Shown here: positions 1 to 11,525 of the stretch, piece by piece
How the letters are laid out: the number at the start of each line of letters is the position of its first letter
How positions within the stretch are numbered: position 1 is the stretch's first letter
From: Aporrectodea caliginosa
Taxonomy: Eukaryota > Annelida > Clitellata > Crassiclitellata > Lumbricidae
Direction of reading: 5' to 3'
Length of the DNA: 64,000 nt
Assembly (NCBI GenBank): GCA_020284085.1
Contig: JACEVL010000204.1
Coordinates: forward strand, 1,395,816 to 1,459,815
Notes under the pieces: generated by a model
What the model saw: the letters and a program-made list of their open reading frames with translations, nothing else
Database searches by the model: none
What the model was told of the DNA's origin: nothing
Program-made: the position numbers and the translations under genes

Positions 1-566
1 AACAGACACATTTGTATAATTCTATAAGTTTCAAAAGTGCTCTTTCGGTTTTTTAGTGACAGGTGAAGTCAACAATTTTTAGGCAATCAGAACTAGTGAT
101 GCGACGATAATGACTGTTTAAACTGCAGCAGCACGCCTTTGGTGCTGATCTTGAAGGATAACTGTGCTGTTGTGTGTGCTATACTCAGATACTGCTGCGT
201 CTAGCTTACTCTCTCATGGTACGAGGAAGACTGGATGGTCTATTTGATACGCGTCTCCGACTTCCATCAAACTACACGCCAACATTTTCAAACACTCTTT
301 ATTTGTTGCTTTTAAGGTGGCTTTGCATATTTTCGCTTTTAAATAGAGCTATGATATCAGATCTAAATATAGCTCAGTCATATATATATTTGCAGATTAC
401 ATATAATAGGACATAATGTGACGGCTAGTCGCGTAGTCGTATACACTATTTGAAGTCCATTTTCTTGTCCTGTGTATCTTTCCGTCCGTCTGTCTGGCTA
501 TGTGCTTCTATTGGTGATTTTTATATCTGACAGTGTGCTGATTGTTATGTTAAAATATTGAATAAC

Positions 567-769
567 CTTGCTAGAGCTTTTTCTACGAGAGGAACCCATA
601 CAATAGTCTTGTCGTCTGAATGTACTCCCACATATCGGTCCAAGTCATCATAGAATGGTAGAACATCATCCGTATAGACGTCTATCCATTCTCCCATCCA
701 CGAAAATCGACAATGAACGATGCCAGTGTATTTGTTTGGGTCCGTTTCATACGCATCTTCGGGAAAAAT
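567..769 (-). CDS. Calpain A, exon 3 (protease core)
   Basis: Third coding exon of the left-hand calpain copy. The reading frame opens after a TAG acceptor at 770-772 and closes at a GCAAG|GTTATT donor. It encodes the stretch between the catalytic Cys and His, with the family hallmarks GEWIDV, DDVLP and WVPLVEKALA. It is 203 nt, against 212 nt in copy B, because of a 9-nt in-frame deletion in the loop after the DDVLP motif. It ends in phase 2 like its paralogue. The following exon should lie to the left of base 1, so the gene is cut by the window edge. Confidence 0.85.
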
Positions 770-1491
770 CTAAAAACCATTCATTTTTAGGTAATCAATA
801 TAATAATAAAGGAACAGAAATGTTCTCAAGTGTGTGCATACTGCATAGTGTTACGCTAAAGTCTAATGACTAGACACCGCTAGCGCGCGCTCGAGTCCTG
901 CGTAGCGGACGCGCACCAGACACCGCTAGAGGGCGCTCGAATGACTGATAGCAAGACTGGGATTGAATTGACCAACTTTCGATCGCCATTTCAGCTATTT
1001 CTTTTGTTCGTCATTATAAATTATGAAATCCCCATCGAAGGAATTCTTTGCTAATTTATATGGCTTCAATAGAATTATTCCAATTTTGTAAACAGCTTCG
1101 TGTAACTGAAACTGACAATTTGAAAGACACGTTATGAAAAAATTAATTGTCGTTTTGTAAATACATTAATGTAACCTAAACTGAAAATATTGTTAATGGC
1201 AGTATTATTCTAAAAACACGAATAAAGTTTAACCGCCTTTAGGACGGGCGAAAGGCTAGTAGTTTTATAGTAAGAAAACATTAAAACAACCTCAATTTGT
1301 TCATGAATTTGAATGGCAAAGTTTTCATTGTCATCGCATTTGTAATTAATTCCCCAGGTTAAAAACATGGCACCAAGCAAACAATTGGGAATACGCGTTT
1401 TAACCTCTGACTCTAATTGCTGGCTTAATAGTTGCTCGATGATATCGCATGTAGAAGTTTTTGAAATAAGTAGCAAGCTAGTTACGTGTAC

Positions 1492-1623
1492 CTGCTTAAT
1501 GTACTCAGAATGGTCAGCTATGGCTGACAAGGTCGATATGAAGAAACAATCGCTGACTTGACCCTGCTTAGCGCAATATCTGTTGATGGTGTTTCCAAAG
1601 AGTCTGACGTCTGAAGTGAAATC
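1492..1623 (-). CDS. Calpain A, exon 2 (catalytic cysteine)
   Basis: A 132-nt, phase 0/0 exon between CAACAG at 1624-1629 and GCAG|GTACAC. It encodes the catalytic motif QGQVSDCFF, the calpain 'QG..(G/S)DCW' signature with Phe in place of Trp. The Asp before the Cys is kept here, unlike in copy B. The longer open frame around it (1210-1839) is intronic read-through. The exon follows exon 1 directly, placing the WKRPK end of exon 1 about 25 residues before the Cys, as in other calpains. Confidence 0.87.
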
Positions 1624-1902
1624 CTGTTGAAATTTAAAATCGACATAGAAAACTACTAACAATTGCAGTCTCTGATCAAAGCATCGTTGATGACAACTTA
1701 GTTGGATTTCAATAAGCCATTTCCAATAACCCCCATTTGTTCTGTTACTATTATAGATTCTATGTGAACGACTTTGTAAAGGTGTAATTTGGTGAAAAAA
1801 CCAAGCAATCAGAGGTAGCAGTGATATACCTAGCAACATGTTATTGCAAATTTTAGGCGTACATAACCATATCTCTGATCACCTACCTGTTATGTTTTGT
1901 AT

Positions 1903-2631
1903 GGTTTGGGGACGTTTCGTCAACGGACGATTCGTCAACGGACTGTTCGTCAAGGACTGTTCGTCAAGTGGACCTTTCGTCAACGAACGTTTCGTCAACG
2001 GACGATTCGTCAACGGACTGTTCGTCCAAGGGAAATAGTAAACTTTTCCGGTGGAACCAGAAGATATTATATAATTATGTCATCGCTTGGGGGAGATTAT
2101 GCAAGCCATTTTTCTTGCACATAATTATATCACGCGCTCTCAATTTAAATTGGAAGTTGGATTGATAAAAGAAAGGCTTTGCTTAAATAGGAATTGGATT
2201 GATGAGACTCATTCTTAATTAGAAGTTGGATTGATGAAAGAAATTATGTGCTTAAATAGAAGTTGTATCGATTAAACTAATTTTTTGCTTAAATAGCAAG
2301 AATTATTTTCATCAATCCGACTTCTAGTTTCGCAATGAAACTATTTTCATCAATCCAACTTTTACTTTAAAAAATTATTTTTCATCAATCCAACTTCTAT
2401 TTAAGGAAGAGTTATTATCATCAATCCAACATAAATTGTATGTATTTTGCGCACCTGCCGTCACGCTTAATGGGCTAGCAATCCTTTTATTGGTCAACAA
2501 GAATTAATTATCGATTCCGTTTGACGAACAGTCCGTTGACGAATAGTCCGTTGACGAATCGTCCACTTGACGAACAGTCCCTGACGAACAGTCCGTTGAC
2601 GAATCGTCCGTTGACGAAACGTCCGCATACC
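1903..2631. mobile_element. MULE-like fold-back element (GTTTTGTAT target duplication)
   Basis: A 729-bp element with inverted ends GGTTTGGGGACGTTTCGTC and GGTATGCGGACGTTTCGTC, flanked by a perfect 9-bp duplication GTTTTGTAT (1894-1902, 2632-2640). The ends are built from short tandem units of 'ttcgtcaacggac'. The interior holds a second inverted layer of ~25-bp units reading 'gaagttggattgatgaaa' on the left and its complement on the right. There is no transposase. The 9-bp duplication points to the Mutator (MULE) superfamily. Confidence 0.85.
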
Positions 2632-2829
2632 GTTTTGTATAGATATCTCTGTGCAACGGTCTCAGCCAGCTGCCTCTGCCAGTAGGCAAATTAATGAAAA
2701 AACTATTGCTCATTCAGTGTTTTTGTGGCAGAGGTTGATTGGTCACATGTTGAAAGATTATGTGTATGGGTAAGCCTTGTACTGCTTACACCTGTTTCAT
2801 GGATACCTATAAAGATTTGTATGCTCAGA

Positions 2830-4480
2830 GTTTCTCAATTATAACCAATTGCAAAAGGGGCTATCTTAATGTAAAGCAACGATGGATGCTCAAATCCTGC
2901 AAAAAGTCATGTATTTGAAAAACCCCACTAAGTCTAGGAAAGCCACCTTCTTTAAATATCGAAATATGTTTAAACAAAATTAATTAGAAAACATGCTGAG
3001 AAAATGTATTATGCAAACAGATTCCAGAAATCTGAAAATGATCTTAAACAAACTTGGAAACCATAAGACTATTATTAAATAATAACGAAATTTCCCCTAT
3101 CCCCGACACATTTAATATAAACTGAATAGACATCTCTGATAAACTAGAAATTGCTAATAAAATCAATGATTATTTTGTTCATATTGGTCCCACATTAACT
3201 TCTAAAATTAACGAAAACCCAGCAATTTTTAAAACATTCCTAAATAATTCACAAAATCTTCTTTTGAACTCTTGTCTACCACTAAGCAGGAAGTAAATGA
3301 TATTGCAAAACAGTTAAAACCAATTTACAGTTGTGGCATGGATGATATAAGGCCTATTGCTCAACCACTGGCTCAAACCATAAATAGTTCATTTTCTACT
3401 GGCATCATCCCAGCATAAATAAATATTGCTGAAGTCATACCTCTTTATAAATCGGGTGAAAGAAATAAAATAAGTAACTTCCGAACCATCTCTATACAAC
3501 CACATTTTATAAATTCTTCGAAAAAATCATGTTTAACAGATTGATGGATTATTTTCTGAAAATGAATGTTTTCTCGCCTAATCAATATGGCTTTCGAAAG
3601 CAACATTCTACATATATGGCACTTTTGGAAATACAATGTAAAATCTTGGAATCCATAGATAACCGTGAATTTTCTCTATGAATGGCTTTTTTATTTCTCA
3701 AAAGCCTTTTATACAGTAAACCACAAAATCCTATTAGAAAAACTTGATCACTTATACCTCTAATACAGGGGTATAAGTATCGTACGGTTTTCCGAGTTTC
3801 TCAACAACAGATAGCAACATGTTTTTTTAAGGGTAAGTTATCTATTAGCAAACCTGTAAATTGTGGAGTACCACATGCTAAATTCTGGGGCCATTACTAT
3901 TTCTAATATTATGTAAACGACCTTGCAGCTACCTCCAAAATATTTCACTACATACTGTTTGCGGATGACATCTATGTTTTTATATCTGATAAATCAGTAG
4001 AATCACTGTTTGAAAGAGGCAATCATGAGCTAACCACCATTTAATTCTGGTTTTAATAAATAGTCACTAAATATATCATGTAAAGTCTTAGGTGTGTATC
4101 TGGAAAGAACACTTTACGCAAATATCTAAGAAATTAGCCAAGAATATCAGTATACTGTCAAGGATTCGTCACTGTCTCCATTAAACTACTCTACAAAGCT
4201 TATATAATTCTTTAATTTTTCTCCTATTTGTCATCCTGCAACATATGTTGGGCTGCAAATTATACTTCTTATTTGAAAGAATTGGAGATTCTACAAAAAC
4301 GTGCCATTCGAACAATTTTCATGTTGCTCTGGTCTGCCAGTACCAAACCTGTTTTTCAAACCTATAATATACTTCGATTAGCAGATATAAATACGTTTCA
4401 AATATTATTGGTTAATTCATGTTTCGCTATCATCTTTCTTGAATTTGTACTGATTGCTGTTATTGTGATCTTGTGATCTT
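2830..4480 (+). mobile_element. Decayed LINE (non-LTR retrotransposon), reverse transcriptase
   Basis: Broken reading frames in plus orientation spell jockey/CR1-like reverse transcriptase pieces: EVNDIAKQLKPIYSCGMDDI, FSPNQYGFRKQHST, and a thumb/C-terminal stretch LEILQKRAIRTI with ILRLADINTFQ near 4350. Many stops and shifts are present. It sits in intron 1 of calpain A, antisense to the gene. Confidence 0.75.
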
Positions 4481-4844
4481 ATGGTGTTTGATGTTCTGTC
4501 AATAAATGGCTTAGGCTACCATTAGCGGTCATTTATAGCGCGCTGCTATAAAATAAACTACAGTAGTCCGACGGACTCTGAACAAGTTAACTGAACAGAA
4601 AATTTGCCAGTTAACAAGCAATGCTCAGATGCAGGACCAAGCCTACGGGTTAATGAACAGTCACTTCAGTTATGTAGGAAGGCGTAGACAGTGCATTGCT
4701 AAAATGAATTTCAGTTCGAAGTATAAACATATGGCTGGACACAGTGGACAGTCCAGCATACTGAACACAAGACTGTCATGCTTCAACTTTTCTTAGTAAC
4801 AAATCACGCTCTATTTAGAGGCTGTTGAAATAGTTATGTCTTAC

Positions 4845-5189
4845 TTTTGGCCTCTTCCAAGTGAGTTTGATTGTTTTGCCTTCCCTGTCTTTCTGAAATA
4901 CACGTGGAAACGTCTGATCTGTCCATGGTTGTCCGGTAGTTGCTGTTGGTTTCTGCATAGTGTGGGCGTCATAGGGCAAGAACTGGCGAGCTCTTAGGGT
5001 CCTTTCGTGACGACCAAGGATCAGACTTTGTGCAGACAATAAGTCTCTTTGTTCCCGGCTTTTTGCCTTAAGCTCAACGGAAGATGTTACAGCAAAATTA
5101 TCAAACGCTAACACGCCATCACCTGACTTAGCTTCCTCAACAAAAGGAGTAACCACCCCCGTAGATTCTTTCGAACAGCAGCAGCCCAT
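4845..5189 (-). CDS. Calpain A, exon 1 (lipid-anchor N-terminus)
   Basis: First coding exon of the left calpain gene: 115 codons from ATG at 5189 to an AAAA|GTAAGA donor. The protein begins MGCCCSKE, a consensus for N-myristoylation at Gly2 with neighbouring cysteines for palmitoylation, suggesting a membrane-anchored protease. It ends with TLRARQFLPYD, then WTDQTFP and LTWKRPK, the lead-in to the calpain protease domain (usual form 'F.D..FP....W.RP'). It lacks the 20-codon insert seen in copy B. The intron to exon 2 is 3.2 kb and carries a LINE remnant and a fold-back element. Confidence 0.85.
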
Positions 5190-6455
5190 TGCAATAGCTT
5201 CTTTGTGAACGTCAGACTGTGATAGACGACAATATGAACCGCACCGATTTTAAACCCCTCAACATTAAAGCTATGACCGATACTTCGCAGGAAACATGTC
5301 GTCAGCAATGCAAATGTTGAAACTACCAAAACCGTAGCCATATGGTAGGCCTACGGACACGATAGTTACCAACTTGTTTATACACGTGTTGTGTTAGCTG
5401 AAGTGGATCGCTTTTATTGTCCACTACAGTTATTCTGAAGTAAATCTTGAAGTGATTGCGCTGATAACCAATGCAATGTTTGTGCGCGTTGCTTGGCTGC
5501 GCCGGGCAAGGTGCGGATAAATGCATGCACAGTCATAAAAAGCTTAACATAATCATACATTTGAATGCATAGAATACATAAATATAAGCAAAGTATTGAA
5601 GTAACACTTAGTTGCTCGTTATAACACGAATTTTGAGGCAACGATACTTTTTCTTTCTTATCTTTGCGCGTACGGAAACCTGGCAGATATGTTTGACAAC
5701 AGAGCTATCGTGGATAGACCTACTTGGAAGACATATTAGAAAATGTTAAATTCTATTAGCTAATTGATCACGCTATTAGGTGCAGCCTTTCTTTCTTAGC
5801 GCTTTTGTCCTTGACTAAAAGCTTCACTAGGCCTATTTGTTGCCACCTGTTATGGTGGCAAACGTAACGTCATAAGTTTGACAAGTGTTGTGCTTTTGGA
5901 AATATTGAGTTCTTTTCAAGTCAGTGTATAATTGTTACCTGCAATATAATTCTTCGAACTACTCTAAATTGTGATTATTATTAAACGTTGACACCATTGA
6001 GTATACTGCAATGCTTCCACTCACTCAGACTCGACCCACTCATCCATTTACATAACCACCCACCCATACTGTCGCTCGTTCACTCCCTCATTTTCAATTT
6101 CGCTCGCTGACTATCTCTCTCACTTGAACAACGGCAAATGAACTCAATCCCAGTTCTGAGAACTTTATACATAAAATGAATCCCAAAATACTCGAAGAAC
6201 TACTAATGTTTATCATCAGCCTCGTGCACAGTAAGGCGAAGCTGAGGAAACTTGAATGACAAGACTTATCACTTACTTTATAAGTTAGTCAGCTCTAATT
6301 ATCACATATATAAGCAGCTGTGAGAAATACCTTTGGATTATTATGAGATATGCAACAATATATAAATTAATTAAATTTAATGCAAATTATCGATGACTGC
6401 ATTATAACTATTGTCTTTTAGCGTTAAACTACAACTACTTGTCAATCATGTTTGT

Positions 6456-8732
6456 TAGGGTGGCCCTTAGCATACAGCCGAAATATAGAAATCATAAAAT
6501 TTAGTCTGGCATACGTTCAATCCATGCCAATTATAGAAATAAAATTCTGTGGCAAAAAACTTTGGAATTGTATAACATTTAGTGGTGGCCCTCGAGCTCT
6601 GAAATTTGTTACGTAATACGATTTTGCGATTGGAATCACAAAATTCCAAAAAACATTATTCAGCATATTCACCGTCACTCAGTCTTTCACTAAGTTGGAT
6701 AAAGAAATATACTAGTAATACAACGATGTCACTGAAATCAGTGTTCACTGTTCAATGATTGTTCAGTTATTGTTCACTGTTAAACCAGTCAATTCAGTAG
6801 AGTAAATTATCACTTCACTTCAAGACAAGGTAAGAAAGTTATCATTTTCCATGCCATAAGCTCAGCAATGTTTGTCCATCACTTAGAAGGCATTGTTGTC
6901 GATGTTCACTGACAACCCGCAGGTGAAACTGAAGCTGATCTTCGTCTTTTGTTAGCATTTTATTTAAGTCCTGGATGTGTGCCACTCCGCGTTCAGCTCT
7001 GTCATTGACGACAGCCAACCCTTTGAGTACTTCCTGTGCTTCTCGAAATGATTCGTTCTCTTCCCAAGGAGCAGGATCTCTGGAAAGCATAAGTTCAGAC
7101 AGTCTTTGCATACCAAGCACCTCATACAGTTTCTTGGAGTTGGTTGTGCAGAACAATTCTAGACCTCTGGTGCCAAAAACTGCATCTGACGTCTCACTGG
7201 GTCTTATAGGCGGACGATCTGGAGCTACTTCTTACATGGGATCAATCATCAGTTTCTTAGAGTCATTGGATACTCTTGGGTCAAAGAGGGCAAGCCCAAT
7301 AGGCTCTTCACACAGATACCATAGATGAAGCCCTAGCTTCCTGCTCGTAGCAGCAGAAATTGTTGTGTGTGGGTATATTAGAATTCTCCCATGAGAGTGA
7401 AGTTGGCGAAGTTATCCAGGCTCTGAAGTAGACAACAACCGACAAAGTGTCAATATCAGGAATGCTGCGTTCTTCTGCAGCAGTCTTCTTGAAAAGACCA
7501 CATCTTTATCGTGTAGATAACTTTTGCCATCCATCGTGCCCGATGCATAGCGCCAAGCATTCGAAACCGAATTCCACGAGCTGGAACATCTCCAAGAAAG
7601 ACAACTGAGAGCTCGAGAAATTCTCTGTAACAGTCTCGTGGCTGTTCAGTTGCCAGTACTGGTGGAGATCTTTATTAAGTTCCTGCTCTATCAAGCAACA
7701 TGCACCTGAGCGATGACATGTGTTACAGCATGTCGTATCGAAGCACAAGCGGTTGCTTGCCCATGGCTAAAACGCGAGACTTTGCCTTCATTGGCCCTGA
7801 ACTATGGAACCAGCTTCCTCCTTTGACACGTTCCTGTTTATTAACTGGTGGGCCAAGTGCCTCTTTTCATTGTCTCAAGACCTCTTTCTTTTCTCTGGGT
7901 CTCTCGCACTGGGAGCGCCTCTGATTGGTGTGCACTGCGAGAGGTGCTATATAAATAATTATTGATAAGTACAATACAAAGCGAAAACCTGATACTGAAT
8001 ATTCCACTATCTCAAACACTAGGTGACTGCAGATGCTTTGGCTGAGCCTGTTCCTGAGGATAGTCTTAGAATGCCCAGTAACTGTTCAACTCCTACACCT
8101 GAGATCAGAATTGGAAGACGATCAACATGTTCAAGTGCTGTCAAACCTTCCAGTAACTTCCCATCCCAATGAACTGTTAAAGGAACTATTACGGCTGTAC
8201 GACTTGGTGGTTCTGTTGCTTGACCTGGCTCGTTGACTGGGATTTCGGTTGCTGTTCGAGGTGTTGACGTCATGACCAAGGCTGGAAACCACTTCGCTAA
8301 GAACGAATATAGCTTTCCTTGACGAAATCTTGGTTCTATCCAAAGCCGACGTCAGACCAGGAGACAGAATATTGATTCTGGCTCGTTTAGGTGCAGATGC
8401 TTCATTGTCACTAGAGTTAGTGTCACAGGTTTGTTTCCTTTAATTCAGCATCAGTTCCATCACTTTCATCACTTAATTCTACATCACTTGATGAGGAACA
8501 AGTATCCAGAACTACCTGCCTGGCTTGCAGAGACTGCGAGCTCCTCCTGTGATCGTTTCTAGCGCTTCTGGAAGTTTACTCATGTATTATTCAAAATTGA
8601 GAGCTCCGGGGCCACCCCTAAATATTGACCAATTGCAAAGATTTTTTGCACATAGTGTTTTCTTCATAATTGGAATAGATTGGAAGGCTGCCACAAGATT
8701 ATTTTGCATTTTCATTTTTAAGGGCCACCCTA
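6456..8732 (-). mobile_element. Decayed hAT-like DNA transposon with 8-bp target duplication
   Basis: Ends TAGGGTGGCCC / GGGCCACCCTA, flanked by ATGTTTGT at 6448-6455 and 8733-8740. The duplicated calpain B flank has a single ATGATTGT at the equivalent site (about 32533). Both ends carry ~150-bp imperfect inverted subterminal repeats (6456-6610 and 8590-8732). Minus-strand fragments resemble a widespread invertebrate transposase: VHWDGKLLEGLTALEHVDRL (8.2 kb), MCFDTTCCNTC (7.7 kb) and NDRAERGVAHIQD (7.0 kb), in collinear order but with broken frames. A LINE tail is nested in it at 7755-7970. Confidence 0.82.
7755..7970 (+). mobile_element. 3' end of a LINE nested in the hAT-like element
   Basis: Plus-strand frame FAFIGPELWNQLPPLTR followed by SFHCLKTSFFSL is the typical C-terminus of CR1/L2-type reverse transcriptases. 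It is followed by the tail 'gggagcgcctctga...ggtgctatataaat' that recurs elsewhere in the window (25.3, 25.75, 26.5, 31.5, 39.4 and 55.5 kb). Confidence 0.75.
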
Positions 8733-9820
8733 ATGTTTGTGCACCGGAACTTAGAGAAAGGCCGAATATTCTTCTCTGAGCAAACAACTCATTCGATAAT
8801 AAGACTGGAAAAACTTTAGATAATATAAATGAGAAAACGTTTGATTATTCAGTTAAAATATTGAAGCCTTCGAAGCAAATGCAAGCCTACAACTGTCTAT
8901 ACACGTGTATTATTTCATGACAAAAAGCCACATATTAATTAAAATTAATATCACGACTTCTTACGTGTCGCGCCAGGCGACGCAGCAACGTAACCTAATT
9001 GAAAACACTTTCAAGCACATGCATGCACTTTCATGCAGGAAAATTCTGAATTTATAAATATTTAATGACTTCTCAAGTGTCTACTCATGAATAGGCCTAA
9101 TCAGGAACATGTTATGACCTATTTCTGCTTTGCGGTCTTCCTCTTTGCTTGTCTTAGGCATACTGTACATATATATATATATACATACTGTACATATATA
9201 CATATATATATATATACATATATAATTTCCTTCTTCGATTGCCAGATAACTATCCGTAAACGTTTCTAAACGATCTTTCTTCTGAAGGGTTAAGATGAGT
9301 ACATAGTACACAAATGCAAAATTCCTGAAAGAAGGAAGAAACTTCTTGAAACATTCAGAAATATTCTCAGAATTTCGGCTAGCATAACGCAGCATTCTTG
9401 TAACAGACTGGTCTCCACAATAAATCGCCAAGCCCTTCAATAAACAATTGTCTGCCTGTCACCTCACCAAGAATCAAACCCGCTGCACTCGACTCCATTC
9501 TGGAAAACGCGGCTTAGGCTTAGAAGAACTCCGTACACAGAAACATCACCAATTTATCATTATGTCTCATCAGGTTTAAAGTCCGGTAAGTAGAATAATA
9601 GAAGAACTGAAGGATCTCACGAAGGATGTGATGAAGTCCGAACATTTCTCGTTACGCTAATTTGACTCAGTTCGTTTCGGTAAGAGGCACTGCTAAAATC
9701 TGACGGTCGTAAACTTGATTCATTTCGCCTGCGGGCCGACGGCATACTGCTCGTAGGCCGCAAGCCCGAGGGATGATTTTTATAAGATTTAAGTCATTCA
9801 TGAAGTTAATTTTCCTCTTA

Positions 9821-10652
9821 GGGGCCGTCCATAAAATTTAATGCGTCACGCACCTAGGTGAGGGGGTCGGAAATTTGTGACGATGTGTGACATGAGGGTT
9901 GAGGGGTCTGAGAAGTGTAACGTCACATCAGGTCTATGTTATTAAATTTAAGAATTAACAACAATTTAATTTTAAAATAACCACTAATTTTGAGTACTGA
10001 ATTTTTATTATTTGTAAAAATTATTTTAATGTATACAGGCATCATTGTTAATAATTGTCTAATTATTTAAGTATTTGGTCACTATCAGATTTTTAAATAT
10101 TCATGCTCTTCCTATTTGTTCCATGAAGGAGCATTTTGCTTCGCCATGGGAGAATGGAGAAGCGTAAATTCTGTAAATTTTGTGATAAATTGTTTATATT
10201 AAACATTTTAATTCCAATGATTCTACCAGAGCTTTTCATTCTGTGGAATGAAATTTGTGACAATGAATATGTTATTGTGATAATTCAACTCTTTCCATTT
10301 TGCTTTATTCTACTACAAAATATTCTGAACATCTATAGTAATTGGTTAGACGATGAATATTCAAGTTAATTTTATGCTAATATCAGCCTTCCAACGACTC
10401 TTTTTAATACCTGACTTTCTCCTTTAATACAACACCAGAGTGCAGTGCCACATTAAATTGGGCCTACTTATTACATGTACACTGACAGTAAATGTGATTT
10501 TAAACATGTTTATTATCAAATGGAAATTTGGTTTAGGGGGTCAGAACTTTGTGACGTCATTTTTCAGAGGTGTTACTTTTGTGACGACGTGTGACGAGTT
10601 GGAGGGGTCCAAAATCGGGCAAAATCGCGTGACGTCATTTATGGACAGCCCC
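9821..10652. mobile_element. Harbinger-type MITE with TTA target duplication
   Basis: An 832-bp element with inverted ends GGGGCCGTCCATAAA and GGGGCTGTCCATAAATGACG, flanked by TTA at 9818-9820 and 10653-10655. The paralogous site near 33660 ('ccttttacgctgtcgact') lacks it. No transposase is present. The 3-bp TTA duplication and end sequence suit the PIF/Harbinger group. Direct 'gtgacgtcat' motifs are repeated inside. Confidence 0.8.
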
Positions 10653-10655
10653 TTA

Positions 10656-11444
10656 CACAAACTGACTCATTTCTTTTCGGTAGGTGGCGCGATATGTGGC
10701 GCTGCTATAATATTACGCCATGAAGTAGAGTCATTTGATCTCGGTAGGTGGCGCTGCATTTCGGTTGGCTGCGCTGCAAAGAACATGGCCCCTCCCCCAC
10801 CCCCCGTCGATGTTGTTTACAGGAATAATACAAGAACTCGATCGCTAACCTTCGCGTAGATTCAAATTTTTGTGTAATGAAAGTTCGGGCGGGCATGTGG
10901 CCAGCCGGGAACAGAGTATTCAAGTTCTCATATTCAAGAAGCATATAAAGTTATTTTTGCATTACATTACCCTCTACGCAACCCATTTTACAATACGCAT
11001 TTACAAGGTAGGCCTATTACACTACACTATATTTTATGGTACACTACACTGGTGTATGCAATATGCATTGAGCTTTTTTATTAAACTTTGCATGACACTG
11101 TGATGCGTAACGTTACATTTAAATTAGCATTAGACTATACAATAGACTGCATTGGGAAAACCGAAGGAAACGTTTTACTGCTTTATGAACCTGAGGCAAG
11201 CAGATGGAAAACTACACGTTGATCACCAGCATAACTTTCTCAAGCTAGATACGTCACTTCCCAACAGCAGCAGCGTACAATGGACTCGTCACAATAAGCA
11301 CTAAGTCCACATTTTGAACACAATAGACCTGTCCACTGAACATATATCATCACAGGAATATGGCCTTCGTACTATTATTATTTTTATTATTATTATAATT
11401 ATTATTGTTATTATTATTACTACTACTACTACTACTATAATTAC

Positions 11445-11525
<81 letters not shown>

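Noticed and set aside
130..240. Segment conserved at 26660-26770 (KLDAAVSEY in one frame) as a calpain exon
   Set aside because: The frame is not kept between the two copies, and exons 3 and 4 already join directly. It is conserved only as part of the segmental duplication.
1210..1839. A single 209-codon protein on the minus strand
   Set aside because: Only the 44 codons at 1492-1623 are coding (calpain exon 2, with acceptor and donor). The rest is intron read-through and is not conserved in copy B.
1915..2030. Short direct repeats suggestive of a CRISPR array
   Set aside because: Units are contiguous without unique spacers, inverted at the other end of the element, flanked by a 9-bp target duplication, and in an animal genome.
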